Below, one piece after another: positions 1 through 8,899 of a DNA stretch of 64,000 nt. The position numbers and the translations under genes were made by a program. Each line of letters starts with the position of its first letter. The stretch's first letter is position 1. The DNA comes from CANGTU01 sp046336655 (GTDB taxonomy: Bacteria; Bacteroidota; Bacteroidia; Flavobacteriales_D; Sanyastnellaceae), in assembly GCA_046336655.1 (NCBI GenBank), contig JBKDGH010000078.1, positions 1 through 64,000 of the forward strand, read 5' to 3'. The notes under the pieces were generated by a model, which made no database searches, had not been told where the DNA came from, and was given only the letters and a program-made list of their open reading frames with translations.

Positions 1-1744
1 CCCCCATTCCGTAAGTGATCACCGCTACGCGTGGTTCGTCGGAGTCCGCAGCGCTCACGATGCGGGCTTTGCCCAGCGGAACGACATAGTCAGAAGACGG
101 TTCAATGGTGCGGGCGTCGTCTGTGCCGCGCACCTTGCTCCAGTAAAGTCCTTTGTGCTCAAGTACCACAACCGGATTGGGATCATAGAATGCTGCTTTC
201 AGCAGGCCTTTCAGGTCGGCTCCTGTGCTCGGATACACTACTTTGATTCCGCGGATATTGCTGAGCACGCTCTCCACGCTGCTGCTGTGATACGGACCTC
301 CGCTGCCGTATGCGCCGATAGGGACACGATATACGGCGCTCACGGGCCATTTTCCATTGCTGAGGTAATAGCTGCGGCTGACTTCCGTGAAGAGCTGATT
401 GAGTCCCGGCCAGATGTAGTCGGCGAACTGAACCTCCACAATGGGTCGCAGTCCGACGGCACTCATCCCCACTGTACTTCCAATGATGAAGGCTTCCTGA
501 ATCGGTGTGTTAAATACGCGGTCATCCCCGAACTTCTCGGCAAGGGTTGCCGCCTCGCGGAATACACCTCCGAGTCTTCGTCCTACGTCCTGTCCGTACA
601 GCAAAGCTTCCGGATGGGATGCGAGTATTTCCTGCATGGCAAAAAGGGCCGAGTCTACCATCACCGTCGGTTCTTTTCCGGCAGGTGAGCGTTCGCCTTT
701 TTCTTGGGTGATCGGTGTAGGTGCAAAATCAAAGGTGTGCAGGTCTTCGGGCCGCGGGTCTTCTGCCTGCAGGGCCTCACTGTATGCGGCTTCCACGGCG
801 GTGCGCGACCGCTGAGCCATTTCTTTCAGTGAGCCTTCAGCGAATCCCAGTTGCTGAAGCTGTTTCATGAAGCGGGGATACGGATCCCTGCGCTGTGCGC
901 TTTCCAGGTCATCGCGGTACCATTCTTTCCGCACACCGGATGTGTGATGACCGAGCAACGGCACACGGCAGTGAATGAGCCATGGGCGACGATGCTCACG
1001 CACATCGGCGATAACTTCGGAAATGGTTTTGTAACACGTCAGGAAGTCAGTTCCGTCCAGTGTTTTCACCTTGATACCGGGAAATGCGCGGGAAAAGGTG
1101 ATGGCATCGCCAAAGCGGATTTCCGAGGCGTGCGCACTGATGTCCCATTCGTTATCCTGAACAAAATAGATGACGGGCAATTGCTTCAGCGAAGCCATGT
1201 GAAATGCCTCAGCTACTTCGCCTTCCGTCATAGCCGCATCCCCAATGGAGCATACCACCACCGGATGGTCATCCGATGTATCGGGCAGCCCTTGTTTTTC
1301 GCGGTACTGAATGCCCATGGCCACTCCTGTAGTCGGAATGGCCTGCATTCCCGTTGCAGATGACTGATGCGGGATTTTGGGCATATGATCCCTGCGCAAC
1401 GAAGGATGGCTGTAGTAGGTACGGCCACCGCTGAACGGATCATCGCGCTTGGCCATCAGTTGAAGCATCAGCTCAAAAGGCGTCATGCCGATTCCGAGAA
1501 GGATGCTGTCGTCGCGGTAGTATGCGCTGAGGTAATCGCATGCCTTAAGCTGCATGCCGAGAGCCAGCTGACACGCCTCGTGTCCGCGGGATGTAGCGTG
1601 TACGTATTTGCTGGTGACCTTTGCATTTTCCTCATAGATGTCAGACATCGCACGTGCGGTGGACATCAGTTCGAATGCGCGGAGCAGGGTATCGCTGCTG
1701 ATTGTTGCCGGACTTTGGGATTCTGTGCGTGATGCAGTTGCCAT
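1..1744 (-). CDS. Fused E1 alpha/beta of a branched-chain 2-oxoacid dehydrogenase (C-terminus cut by window edge)
   Basis: Thiamine-diphosphate-dependent E1 that would decarboxylate branched-chain 2-oxo acids and pass the acyl group to an E2 lipoyl protein in the cytoplasm. Reading in from base 1744 gives 581 residues with no stop before the edge. The alpha half (about 1-330) carries GHEACQLALG, AYYRDDSILLG and a TPP/Mg motif GDAAMTEGE (about 168-176) ending at Asn198 in QDNEW. The beta half starts near residue 360 (MVDSALFAM...YGQDVG) and continues to PVVVLEHKGLYW. Separate alpha and beta genes are the commoner arrangement, and single-chain fusions are known in Bacteroidota. The start ATG at 1742-1744 faces dapF across 82 bp. 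Family assignment is firm; exact substrate is inferred. Confidence 0.9.
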   Translation of the reverse strand, partial: MATASRTESQSPATISSDTLLRAFELMSTARAMSDIYEENAKVTSKYVHATSRGHEACQLALGMQLKACDYLSAYYRDDSILLGIGMTPFELMLQLMAKRDDPFSGGRTYYSHPSLRRDHMPKIPHQSSATGMQAIPTTGVAMGIQYREKQGLPDTSDDHPVVVCSIGDAAMTEGEVAEAFHMASLKQLPVIYFVQDNEWDISAHASEIRFGDAITFSRAFPGIKVKTLDGTDFLTCYKTISEVIADVREHRRPWLIHCRVPLLGHHTSGVRKEWYRDDLESAQRRDPYPRFMKQLQQLGFAEGSLKEMAQRSRTAVEAAYSEALQAEDPRPEDLHTFDFAPTPITQEKGERSPAGKEPTVMVDSALFAMQEILASHPEALLYGQDVGRRLGGVFREAATLAEKFGDDRVFNTPIQEAFIIGSTVGMSAVGLRPIVEVQFADYIWPGLNQLFTEVSRSYYLSNGKWPVSAVYRVPIGAYGSGGPYHSSSVESVLSNIRGIKVVYPSTGADLKGLLKAAFYDPNPVVVLEHKGLYWSKVRGTDDARTIEPSSDYVVPLGKARIVSAADSDEPRVAVITYGMG

Positions 1745-1826
1745 GGTATGGGCTGCAAGTTACGCAGGGGAGAATAATTGTCTGCCTGCCGGAGTGAGCG
1801 GCGGGGCAACTAACTTAGTGCCCTGA

Positions 1827-2612
1827 ATGCGCTTCATTTTCAGCAAATACCAGGGAACCGGCAATGACTTCATTATGGCCGATAACAGGGATAGTCGCTG
1901 GAGGCTTTCCAAAGGCCAGATTATGCGCCTGTGCGACAGGCACTTCGGGATTGGTTCGGACGGTCTGATTCTCATCGGAGCGTCAGATGATTCCGATTTT
2001 TTCATGGACTTCTACAATCCTGACGGCAGCCAGAGCTTTTGCGGCAACGGAAGCCGGTGTGCGGTGGATTTTTTCCGGAAAATCAGCGGCGGAGTTGGAG
2101 AGCGGTTCACATTTCGCGCCATAGATGGGTTGCACGAAGCGATTTGGTCTCCTGATGAAATCCGGATAAAAATGAAGGATGTTTCTGACATCGAACTATG
2201 CGGAGAAGGTGTGCGCATTCACACCGGGTCGCCTCATTTACTGCGCTACGTGCCGGTACCTGATGACGTGGATGTATTTACTGAAGGAAGGGAAATACGC
2301 TACAGTGAGCCGTGGAAAGAAGAAGGAATCAACGTCAACTTTATCGGGTTGGCTGGCGACGATCATATTGTCATGCGCACGTATGAGCGCGGTGTGGAAA
2401 ATGAAACCCTTTCCTGCGGAACAGGAGTCACTGCCGCTGCATTATCCTATCATCATCTCCACGGTGGAGCCGGCGATGTGCGTGTCGACACCATGGGCGG
2501 TCAGCTAAGGGTAATGTTCAGAGAGAAAAAGGATGCAGGCTATGAAGATATCTGGCTTTGCGGGCCGGGGAAAGAAGTGTTTCAGGGAGAAATTGAACTC
2601 ATTCAAGAATGA
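1827..2612 (+). CDS. dapF: Diaminopimelate epimerase
   Basis: Cofactor-independent epimerase converting LL- to meso-diaminopimelate, the last dedicated step before peptidoglycan and lysine synthesis. The N-terminus KYQGTGNDF is diagnostic. The two catalytic thiols are Cys72 in SFCGNGSRC and Cys197 in SCGTGVTA, both in family context. Length (261 aa) is normal. The start matches the usual DapF N-terminus. The last four bases overlap the start of the next gene (ATGA), so this heads a tightly packed operon of envelope genes. A weak promoter-like TAACTTAG lies at 1811-1818, only 8 nt before the ATG. Confidence 0.97.
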   Translation: MRFIFSKYQGTGNDFIMADNRDSRWRLSKGQIMRLCDRHFGIGSDGLILIGASDDSDFFMDFYNPDGSQSFCGNGSRCAVDFFRKISGGVGERFTFRAIDGLHEAIWSPDEIRIKMKDVSDIELCGEGVRIHTGSPHLLRYVPVPDDVDVFTEGREIRYSEPWKEEGINVNFIGLAGDDHIVMRTYERGVENETLSCGTGVTAAALSYHHLHGGAGDVRVDTMGGQLRVMFREKKDAGYEDIWLCGPGKEVFQGEIELIQE

Positions 2613-3823
2613 ATCGGACTCAATGGTGGTTAAGCTGCCTTATTGTTTGTGCTGCACTTCAGGTTAGCGAATCAGGACTTGCCCAGGAGAATCAGGTTCC
2701 GGTGTTGTCAGGCCGTGCACGCATCACCGTGTTGACGTGCAGTCCGGGCCCCAACCTCTACAGTGTATTTGGACACTCTGCCATTCGCGTGGAAGATGAA
2801 TACCGCGGTCAGCGCCTTGATGAAGTGTACAACTATGGGACTTTTGAGTTCGACGAAGATTTCTACTTCAAGTTTGTCAAAGGACACCTTGACTACAAAC
2901 TCTCGCGCACGGACTTCGGCACATTCCAACAGGAATATCTCTATACCGGCCGAGGCATTATAGAGCAGGAGCTTCGCCTTGACAGTGCGGACCGCCAGCG
3001 ACTGTATGCATTACTGATTGAGAATTACAAACCGGAGAACAGGGTTTACCGCTATGATTATTTCTATGACAACTGCTCCTCGCGGATAGGGGAAATCATC
3101 TGCAAATCGGCTCAGGGTGATATCAAGCTGACCTACGTGAGTCAGGAGCCCTATACATTCCGCGGTGCCATTGACAATTACCTGCAACACATGCCATGGA
3201 GCGATTTGGGAATTGACATCGCACTCGGTTTGCCCTGCGACAGAGTCATGGACAGCGGCCAGGACATGTTTCTTCCCGACAGCCTGCTGATGGAGTTGAA
3301 TTTCGCGACCTATAAACAGGGCGGCCTGGTGTCACGTCCGGTTGAGGTGATTCCGCAGGAGTATTACCCTCAGGCTGCCAATAAGGGCACTCCGATGCAG
3401 GTGTTCCTGCTGGTGCTGCTCATTCAGGTAGTGTGGCAGCGCTTTGCTCCGAAACAGCCTATGGTTACATTATTTGACCGCCTGTTGTTGTTTGTCACGG
3501 GAATTATCGGAGTGCTGCTGGCTTTCCTGTGGTTCGGTACCGATCACCAGGCGGCGGCATGGAACCTCAATCTCTTATGGGCTAATCCACTTAATCTGTG
3601 CATTGCATTTCTGCCTTCCGGCGCAATGGCGGGATGGGCTTATCGCTACTTCCGGTTCTTTCTGATTGCATTGGTGATACTGCTCGCGGGCTGGGTATTT
3701 TTCCCACAGGATCTGCATGAGGCGCTATTGCCTTTGGTGGCAGGGATGGTCTGGCTGAGTTTGCGCGTGATCCGGATTGGCTGGCTGCGGAGAGAAATGA
3801 AGAAAAGCGACGTGGGGAATTGA
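2609..3823 (+). CDS. DUF4105 (Lnb-type N-terminal periplasmic domain) membrane protein
   Basis: Envelope protein of unproven function. A signal peptide (about 1-25, cleavage after GLAQ) is followed by the DUF4105 domain (about 35-200), recognised by VLTCSPGPNLYSVFGHSAIR and DYFYDNCSSRIGEI. The conserved His55/Ser57 and Asn155-Cys156 region resembles a cysteine-peptidase-like active site, as proposed for related lacto-N-biosidase N-terminal domains. After residue 250 there are four hydrophobic segments, so the C-terminal third is membrane embedded. It overlaps dapF by 4 nt and its TGA lies 17 nt before the next ATG. The operon suggests a role in cell-surface maintenance, which is inference. 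Confidence 0.85.
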   Translation: MNRTQWWLSCLIVCAALQVSESGLAQENQVPVLSGRARITVLTCSPGPNLYSVFGHSAIRVEDEYRGQRLDEVYNYGTFEFDEDFYFKFVKGHLDYKLSRTDFGTFQQEYLYTGRGIIEQELRLDSADRQRLYALLIENYKPENRVYRYDYFYDNCSSRIGEIICKSAQGDIKLTYVSQEPYTFRGAIDNYLQHMPWSDLGIDIALGLPCDRVMDSGQDMFLPDSLLMELNFATYKQGGLVSRPVEVIPQEYYPQAANKGTPMQVFLLVLLIQVVWQRFAPKQPMVTLFDRLLLFVTGIIGVLLAFLWFGTDHQAAAWNLNLLWANPLNLCIAFLPSGAMAGWAYRYFRFFLIALVILLAGWVFFPQDLHEALLPLVAGMVWLSLRVIRIGWLRREMKKSDVGN

Positions 3824-3840
3824 TCCTCATATTTGTAAAT

Positions 3841-5436
3841 ATGTCCATGACCTTACACACCAAAGCACGGCTGTCACTGATCGTTGCGAGTCTGATTCTC
3901 GTTATCAGTGGTTGCAGAAGAGACGAGCCCACACGGTGGAATGTGGATGCGGCAGGGCCGGTAGCACAGGGACGAATTGGTCTGGACGACCTGCTCGCCG
4001 ACAGTTTGCTCGAGGCAGACGGCAACAATCTTTGGCATCTGGTTGTGCGCAGAAATCTCACCGATTTTGATCTGGATTCGCTGGTGGCTATTCCGGATAC
4101 TACTATTTCCAGAAAGTTCACGATTCCCTTGAATGGCGGTCCCTGGAATATTCCTGCGGGTGTCAATCTGATCGGACTCACCGAAGACCGCACGCTTGCA
4201 CTCAATGATGTGGAATTGAAGGAGGTGCATACCAAAAGCGGCTTTCTGGAATACCGCATCCGAAGCTATGTGAATGGATTTCTCACGTGTACTTACACAT
4301 TGCCCGGACTCACGCGCAATGGCGTGCCCACGGTAATTGCTGTCAATACTCCACCCATCAGTGGTGGTGCGCCGGGAGAGGCAGGAGGAATCATTGATAT
4401 TTCCGGATATGAGTTTGATCTCACCGGCTCGAGTGGGTTCGAGCGCAATGCAGTAGCCAGTGTCATTTCAGTAGCTACGTCCGCTGATGCGCCTTCTCAG
4501 GCTGTGGTGTTTGGAGGTGATAGTGTGGTAGTAAGTCTGCAGTTTATCGACCCATCTGTTTCCTACGCAAGGGGATTTTTTGGAGAGCACGAGTACATCA
4601 TCGACGAGTCAGTGGCACTCAACTCTGGCCTGGCACCTGAGGGCGCCGTGGCTCTCAGTGAAGCCGAGGTGCGATTTCGCATCGAGAACTACACAGGCGT
4701 GGATGCGCAAATCCGATTCAATCAACTGGCATCGCAGAATTCATTCACGGGAAACAGCGTATTCCTTGATCAACCAGAGCTGTTTGAGACCATCAATATC
4801 ACGCGCGCCACAGATGCAGGCGGGATAGTAACACCAGTCGTCATTGAAAAAGTCATCAACTCTTCCAACAGCAACATCAACACGTTTCTTCAAAATCTTC
4901 CTACCGGAGTGATCTTGACCGGAGAAGTCAAAGTGAATCCACTCGGAGATGTGTCTGATGGAAATGATTTCATCTATACGGACCGGGCGATCAATGCGGT
5001 AATAGAAGCTGACCTTCCGCTGCGCTTCGGATTGAACAACCTGGTGCTGCGCGATACGCTAAGCTTTACACTCGATGAAGAAGTCAATGCTTCCGGGGAT
5101 GTATTCATCCGCATTGTGAATCACTTTCCGTTTGAAACGGAAATTGATGGATGGCTTCTTGATGCAGACGGTGAAGTGATTCGTCAGGTCATTCTTCATG
5201 AAGAAATAGAAAGCGCAATTCCATCATCCGATCCGTCGCAACCCATCCCCGTGACTTCAGTGGTACGACTGAATGTGACTAGTGCCGATGTGGCTGCGAT
5301 GAATGAAGGAGTGCAACTGGCGCTCCGTGTTGAACTGAATACTCCCGGCTATCCGGCAACAGTAGGCATCTATACGACACACTACATGGATGTCACGGTG
5401 GTCACGGAGTTGAATGTGGGAATTACGGTGGAATGA
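3841..5436 (+). CDS. Bacteroidota-type hypothetical lipoprotein
   Basis: Not recognised beyond being an exported lipoprotein of 531 aa. The start is taken at ATG 3841, giving MSMTLHTKARLSLIVASL and a lipobox VISGC with Cys25 as lipidation site. The same frame opens at a TTG at 3820, but that start would put extra residues before the signal peptide. The mature protein is rich in beta-strand-like alternation (many Val/Ile/Thr), has no recognised catalytic motif and ends in a series of Ig-like strands (VTVVTELNVGITVE). It is followed after 1 nt by a DUF5723 protein, suggesting the two work together at the outer membrane. Confidence 0.8.
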   Translation: MSMTLHTKARLSLIVASLILVISGCRRDEPTRWNVDAAGPVAQGRIGLDDLLADSLLEADGNNLWHLVVRRNLTDFDLDSLVAIPDTTISRKFTIPLNGGPWNIPAGVNLIGLTEDRTLALNDVELKEVHTKSGFLEYRIRSYVNGFLTCTYTLPGLTRNGVPTVIAVNTPPISGGAPGEAGGIIDISGYEFDLTGSSGFERNAVASVISVATSADAPSQAVVFGGDSVVVSLQFIDPSVSYARGFFGEHEYIIDESVALNSGLAPEGAVALSEAEVRFRIENYTGVDAQIRFNQLASQNSFTGNSVFLDQPELFETINITRATDAGGIVTPVVIEKVINSSNSNINTFLQNLPTGVILTGEVKVNPLGDVSDGNDFIYTDRAINAVIEADLPLRFGLNNLVLRDTLSFTLDEEVNASGDVFIRIVNHFPFETEIDGWLLDADGEVIRQVILHEEIESAIPSSDPSQPIPVTSVVRLNVTSADVAAMNEGVQLALRVELNTPGYPATVGIYTTHYMDVTVVTELNVGITVE

Positions 5437-5437
5437 G

Positions 5438-6685
5438 ATGAGGAATCTGTTGCTGATAATCGGACTGGTCATGACGTTGCAGACAGCAGCTCAGATCCCC
5501 GCTCAGTTGCTTCTGGCGCGGGATACCACCTTTCGTCAGAGTTACGCATGGATGCTTGCAGGTGCCGAAGGGGCCATCGGCTCGCCCGTGTTGGACCGTC
5601 GTTTTTTCGACAAGGCATTTTTTGGCGGAGAGATTAAGGACTGGCATACGGATATGCTCATGCAGGACATGAAGGAAATCAACCGCGCCGGTTTTTACGC
5701 CAACGGCAATCTGCACTTTTACGGAATGGCCGATACGCTTTTCGGCCGATCTGATTTTGGACTGCGTGCATCGGTTGGCACTGCGTGGTATGCGCAGGCA
5801 GGGTTTCCGAAAGGCTTATTTGAAGCCATCTTCAAGGGCAATGCAGACCATCGTGGTGATACCATGGAGCTCGCGCCATTCTCCGGACAGTTTCAAAGCT
5901 GGCAGAAATTCGGTCTGGGTTTCTTTCATAAGGAGACATTCAGCAGCGCAATAATTTCGCTGGTTTCCGGACAGGACTATCAGCGGCTCGAAGTGCGCGA
6001 TGCCGGATTATACACCAGTCCGTTTGCCGACAGTCTCGCAGTGTACTATTCCGGCGAGTACATGCGCTCGGATACAGCGAACAAGGGTTGGGGAGCGGGC
6101 AACGGGCTTGGGTTCTCTCTCGACCTGGAATACAACCGTCCGCTGGCCACGGGTGACGGCTTTATCTCTGTTGCGCTTCAGGATTTTGGCTGGGTGGCAT
6201 GGAATAAAGCCACCGAAGTGATGACGTTTGATTCGGTTTCTACCTGGGAGGGTTATTCGACCGAACAATTATTCGGTGATGGCGAGCGTCCGGCTTTTGT
6301 GTGGGAAGATTCGCTGTATGCTGACCGGGAGCATGGAGTAAAGTGGCGCGTACTTCCTTTCCGCATTCAGGTGCGCATGATGAAGTACTTCACGAAATCC
6401 ACCCTGATGGATTTCGGGCTGACGCTCCAGCCGGGGCATTATTCTGTTCCCATGGTACAGGCCGGACTCAGTCATTTTCTCACGGATCGCATGATGATTT
6501 CAGGTAGAGTAGGCGTGGGCGGACTGGGAAAGCTGTCGGTCGGTGCGGAATGGCAGTGGATGCCGGGCGGAAACTGGCTTATCCGTGCAGGCACGCACAA
6601 CGCGGCGGGATGGATGAACAATCACGCCAGAAGTGTGGATGCATTCGCATCCGTAGGTTATTTTTTCGGACAATCAAACAATTGA
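5438..6685 (+). CDS. DUF5723-type outer-membrane beta-barrel protein
   Basis: Exported 415-residue protein. The chosen start at 5438 gives a clean signal peptide MRNLLLIIGLVMTLQTAAQ; an ATG at 5414 lies inside the preceding gene. The body has the short alternating aromatic/glycine strands of an outer-membrane barrel, for example GLGFFHKETFSSAIISLVSGQDY and repeated VGVGGLGKLSVGAEWQW-like strands, and ends in a terminal aromatic strand (FASVGYFFG). It resembles proteins annotated as DUF5723. It sits 1 nt behind the lipoprotein gene and 4 nt before kdsA. Function unknown; envelope role inferred. Confidence 0.75.
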   Translation: MRNLLLIIGLVMTLQTAAQIPAQLLLARDTTFRQSYAWMLAGAEGAIGSPVLDRRFFDKAFFGGEIKDWHTDMLMQDMKEINRAGFYANGNLHFYGMADTLFGRSDFGLRASVGTAWYAQAGFPKGLFEAIFKGNADHRGDTMELAPFSGQFQSWQKFGLGFFHKETFSSAIISLVSGQDYQRLEVRDAGLYTSPFADSLAVYYSGEYMRSDTANKGWGAGNGLGFSLDLEYNRPLATGDGFISVALQDFGWVAWNKATEVMTFDSVSTWEGYSTEQLFGDGERPAFVWEDSLYADREHGVKWRVLPFRIQVRMMKYFTKSTLMDFGLTLQPGHYSVPMVQAGLSHFLTDRMMISGRVGVGGLGKLSVGAEWQWMPGGNWLIRAGTHNAAGWMNNHARSVDAFASVGYFFGQSNN

Positions 6686-6689
6686 GTAC

Positions 6690-7505
6690 ATGAATACGAT
6701 TACACGCATACCGCTTATCCGACACACCGAATCGGGAAACTTTTTTCTGATGGCAGGACCTTGTGTGGTGGAGAGCAGGGAGCTTGTGATGGAGGTTGCC
6801 GGACAACTCAGAGAGATGACGGATAAATTGGGTATACCCTTTATTTTCAAATCCTCTTACCGCAAGGCCAACCGGTCGAGAAAGGATAGTTTCACCGGAA
6901 TAGGAGATGAGAATGCATTGCAGATACTCGCCGATGTGCGTGCGCACCTTCAGGTTCCGGTAGTGACGGATATTCATTCTGCGCCGGAGGCTGCGATGGC
7001 AGCGCAGTTTGTGGATGTACTTCAGATACCGGCTTTTTTGTGCAGGCAAACGGATTTGCTGGAAGCAGCGGGAATGACCGGGAAAACAGTCAATGTAAAG
7101 AAGGGCCAGTTTCTTTCTCCGGAGGCCATGGAACACGCTGTGAACAAAGTACGTGAAACCGGCAATGAGCTGGTGCTGATCACCGAGCGCGGCACCACAT
7201 TCGGCTATCAGGATCTGGTCGTGGATTTTCGCGGAATTCCGGTGATGAAGCAGTTCGCGCCGGTGGTGATGGACTGCACGCACAGTCTGCAGCAGCCCAA
7301 CCAGCCGAGCGGAGTGACAGGAGGCAAACCCGGGCTTATCGAAACCATTGCCAAAGCGGCAATTGCTGTAGGTGCAGATGGCTTGTTTATCGAAACTCAT
7401 CCCAATCCTGCAAAGGCGAAGAGCGACGGAGCCAACATGTTGCCTTTGGAGCGCATGGAGGCCATGCTTGAAAAACTACTCAGAATTCAGGAGGCGGTGA
7501 AATGA
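6690..7505 (+). CDS. kdsA: 3-deoxy-8-phosphooctulonate synthase (metal-dependent type)
   Basis: Condenses arabinose 5-phosphate with phosphoenolpyruvate to Kdo-8-phosphate for the lipid A inner core. Family motifs include FKSSYRKANRS, GDENALQIL, VVTDIHS and QIPAFLCRQTDLL. Cys25 in MAGPCVVES sits where metal-independent enzymes (E. coli) have Asn; with downstream His (DCTHSLQ), Glu (FIETHP) and Asp (KSDGAN) this is the ligand set of the metal-dependent class. Length (271 aa) is normal. It overlaps the next gene by 4 nt. Its place among unknown envelope proteins ties those to LPS or outer-membrane assembly. Confidence 0.96.
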   Translation: MNTITRIPLIRHTESGNFFLMAGPCVVESRELVMEVAGQLREMTDKLGIPFIFKSSYRKANRSRKDSFTGIGDENALQILADVRAHLQVPVVTDIHSAPEAAMAAQFVDVLQIPAFLCRQTDLLEAAGMTGKTVNVKKGQFLSPEAMEHAVNKVRETGNELVLITERGTTFGYQDLVVDFRGIPVMKQFAPVVMDCTHSLQQPNQPSGVTGGKPGLIETIAKAAIAVGADGLFIETHPNPAKAKSDGANMLPLERMEAMLEKLLRIQEAVK

Positions 7506-8899
7506 AAAAGTGGTTGCTTCTTCTAGCTGTTATTGCGTCGTATACATATGCATTCGGCCAGCTTCCCGTGGCCAAAGTGAGGACATTCGGAGGTAATTTC
7601 ACAGAAGAAGCAAGCGAGATGATTTCCACAATGGACGGAGGCTACGCGATCATAGGAATGACCGGAAGCACTCAGTCACTTAATACGGATGTGATGCTCA
7701 TCAAACTGGATGAATCACTCAATTGCGAATGGTCTCAATCCTACGGCGGAGCAGGTCAGGACCACGGCAGGTCAATTAAGCAGCTACCTGACGGAAGTTA
7801 TATCCTGATCGCGTCATCCAATTCAGGTCCTTCTTCATCCTATGATGTGACTGTGATGCGCATTACGGCGACAGGAGAAGTAATCTGGCAGTATTACTAC
7901 GGAGGCAGCGATTGGGACTTTGCTGTTTGTTCAGCGCTGAGTTCGGATCAGAATACCATCTGGATAGGAGCCAATACGTTCAGCTATGGTGCCGGAGATC
8001 AGGATGCATGGGTATTGCAGCTTAGTCTCGACGGAGAAGTGATCAGTGAATTAATTGCCGGCGACTCATTTTATGATGAGCTTACCGATATGGAGCTTGA
8101 TCCGTCCGGAAACCTTTGGGCGTCCGGAAGCAAATGGACTTCAGTCAGTGAAGAATCCGCACAGGCATGGCTTTTTGAGGTCACGGATGATGGCACAACA
8201 CAGGAATTTCTTTACGCCCAATCGCCTGGAATGGAGCTGATGGATCTTGATTTTAAAGGTACACTCATGTTGGGAGGTATGACTTTTCTCGAAGATGGTC
8301 AGCGTTATGCGCGACTTGTGCGTTTCAACAGTGATTGGGGACTGCAGTGGTCTGTGGATGAATACACCCAGTGGGACTTACATGTGTGTCAGACACCGAA
8401 CTGGATATTGACCGTAAGCGCCGGCGATACCTTTGGATTGGGCGGTGTGGCTTGTCACATTTTCCGTCGCGACCTCGATAGCAACTGGCAGATCGGTCCC
8501 GCATTCGGGGGCACGGGGGACGATGTACCTGTGAGCATGACATATTACCCCGGGGGTAAAGTGCACCTTCTTGGAAAGTCAGATAGTTATTCTGAAAGCG
8601 GTGAAATGGATGTTTATCTGGTCGAGTTTCAGACTGATTCCATTGAGGCAGAATACGAGCTGGACATTCTGCACAATACTTGTTTACCTGCATTGGGAAC
8701 AGATGAACCGACGCAATCCGATGTTGCGGACTTCATGGGCACTGAATGTGATTTTCGTGTGTTCTCACTCTCCGGGCAATTGATGCTTCAGGATCGGAGA
8801 GTAATTTCTTACGCTGATTTCACAGGATGGAGAGAACCGGTGCTCATCGTTGTGCACAGCAGGCAAGGTGAAATGGCTCTCCGCAAAGTATTTCCATGA
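7502..8899 (+). CDS. Secreted beta-propeller-like protein, probable T9SS cargo
   Basis: A 465-residue exported protein with signal peptide MKKWLLLLAVIASYTYAFGQ. The body repeats a pattern of GG(Y/F)AI(I/L)G...D..(V/L)(I/M)(K/R) about every 50 residues (for example MDGGYAIIGMTGST, PDGSYILIASSNS), typical of secreted delta-60-like propeller repeats. The last 50 residues, CDFRVFSLSGQL...VLIVVHSRQGEMALRKVF, resemble a type A T9SS sorting domain, so the protein is likely surface exposed. It is translationally coupled on both sides (4-nt overlaps with kdsA and with the glycosyltransferase gene). No enzymatic residues are recognised. Confidence 0.7.
   Translation: MKKWLLLLAVIASYTYAFGQLPVAKVRTFGGNFTEEASEMISTMDGGYAIIGMTGSTQSLNTDVMLIKLDESLNCEWSQSYGGAGQDHGRSIKQLPDGSYILIASSNSGPSSSYDVTVMRITATGEVIWQYYYGGSDWDFAVCSALSSDQNTIWIGANTFSYGAGDQDAWVLQLSLDGEVISELIAGDSFYDELTDMELDPSGNLWASGSKWTSVSEESAQAWLFEVTDDGTTQEFLYAQSPGMELMDLDFKGTLMLGGMTFLEDGQRYARLVRFNSDWGLQWSVDEYTQWDLHVCQTPNWILTVSAGDTFGLGGVACHIFRRDLDSNWQIGPAFGGTGDDVPVSMTYYPGGKVHLLGKSDSYSESGEMDVYLVEFQTDSIEAEYELDILHNTCLPALGTDEPTQSDVADFMGTECDFRVFSLSGQLMLQDRRVISYADFTGWREPVLIVVHSRQGEMALRKVFP

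Noticed and set aside
155..688. Long open frames on the plus strand across 31-1826
   Set aside because: They run antisense to the clearly coding E1 dehydrogenase gene, have no family motifs and overlap each other in several frames.
5414..5437. ATG at 5414 as start of the DUF5723 gene
   Set aside because: It overlaps the preceding gene by 23 nt and adds charged residues before a perfect signal peptide that starts at 5438.
6579..7400. 273-codon frame on the minus strand over kdsA
   Set aside because: Antisense shadow of kdsA, His/Arg-rich with no recognisable domain; kdsA on the plus strand is unambiguous.
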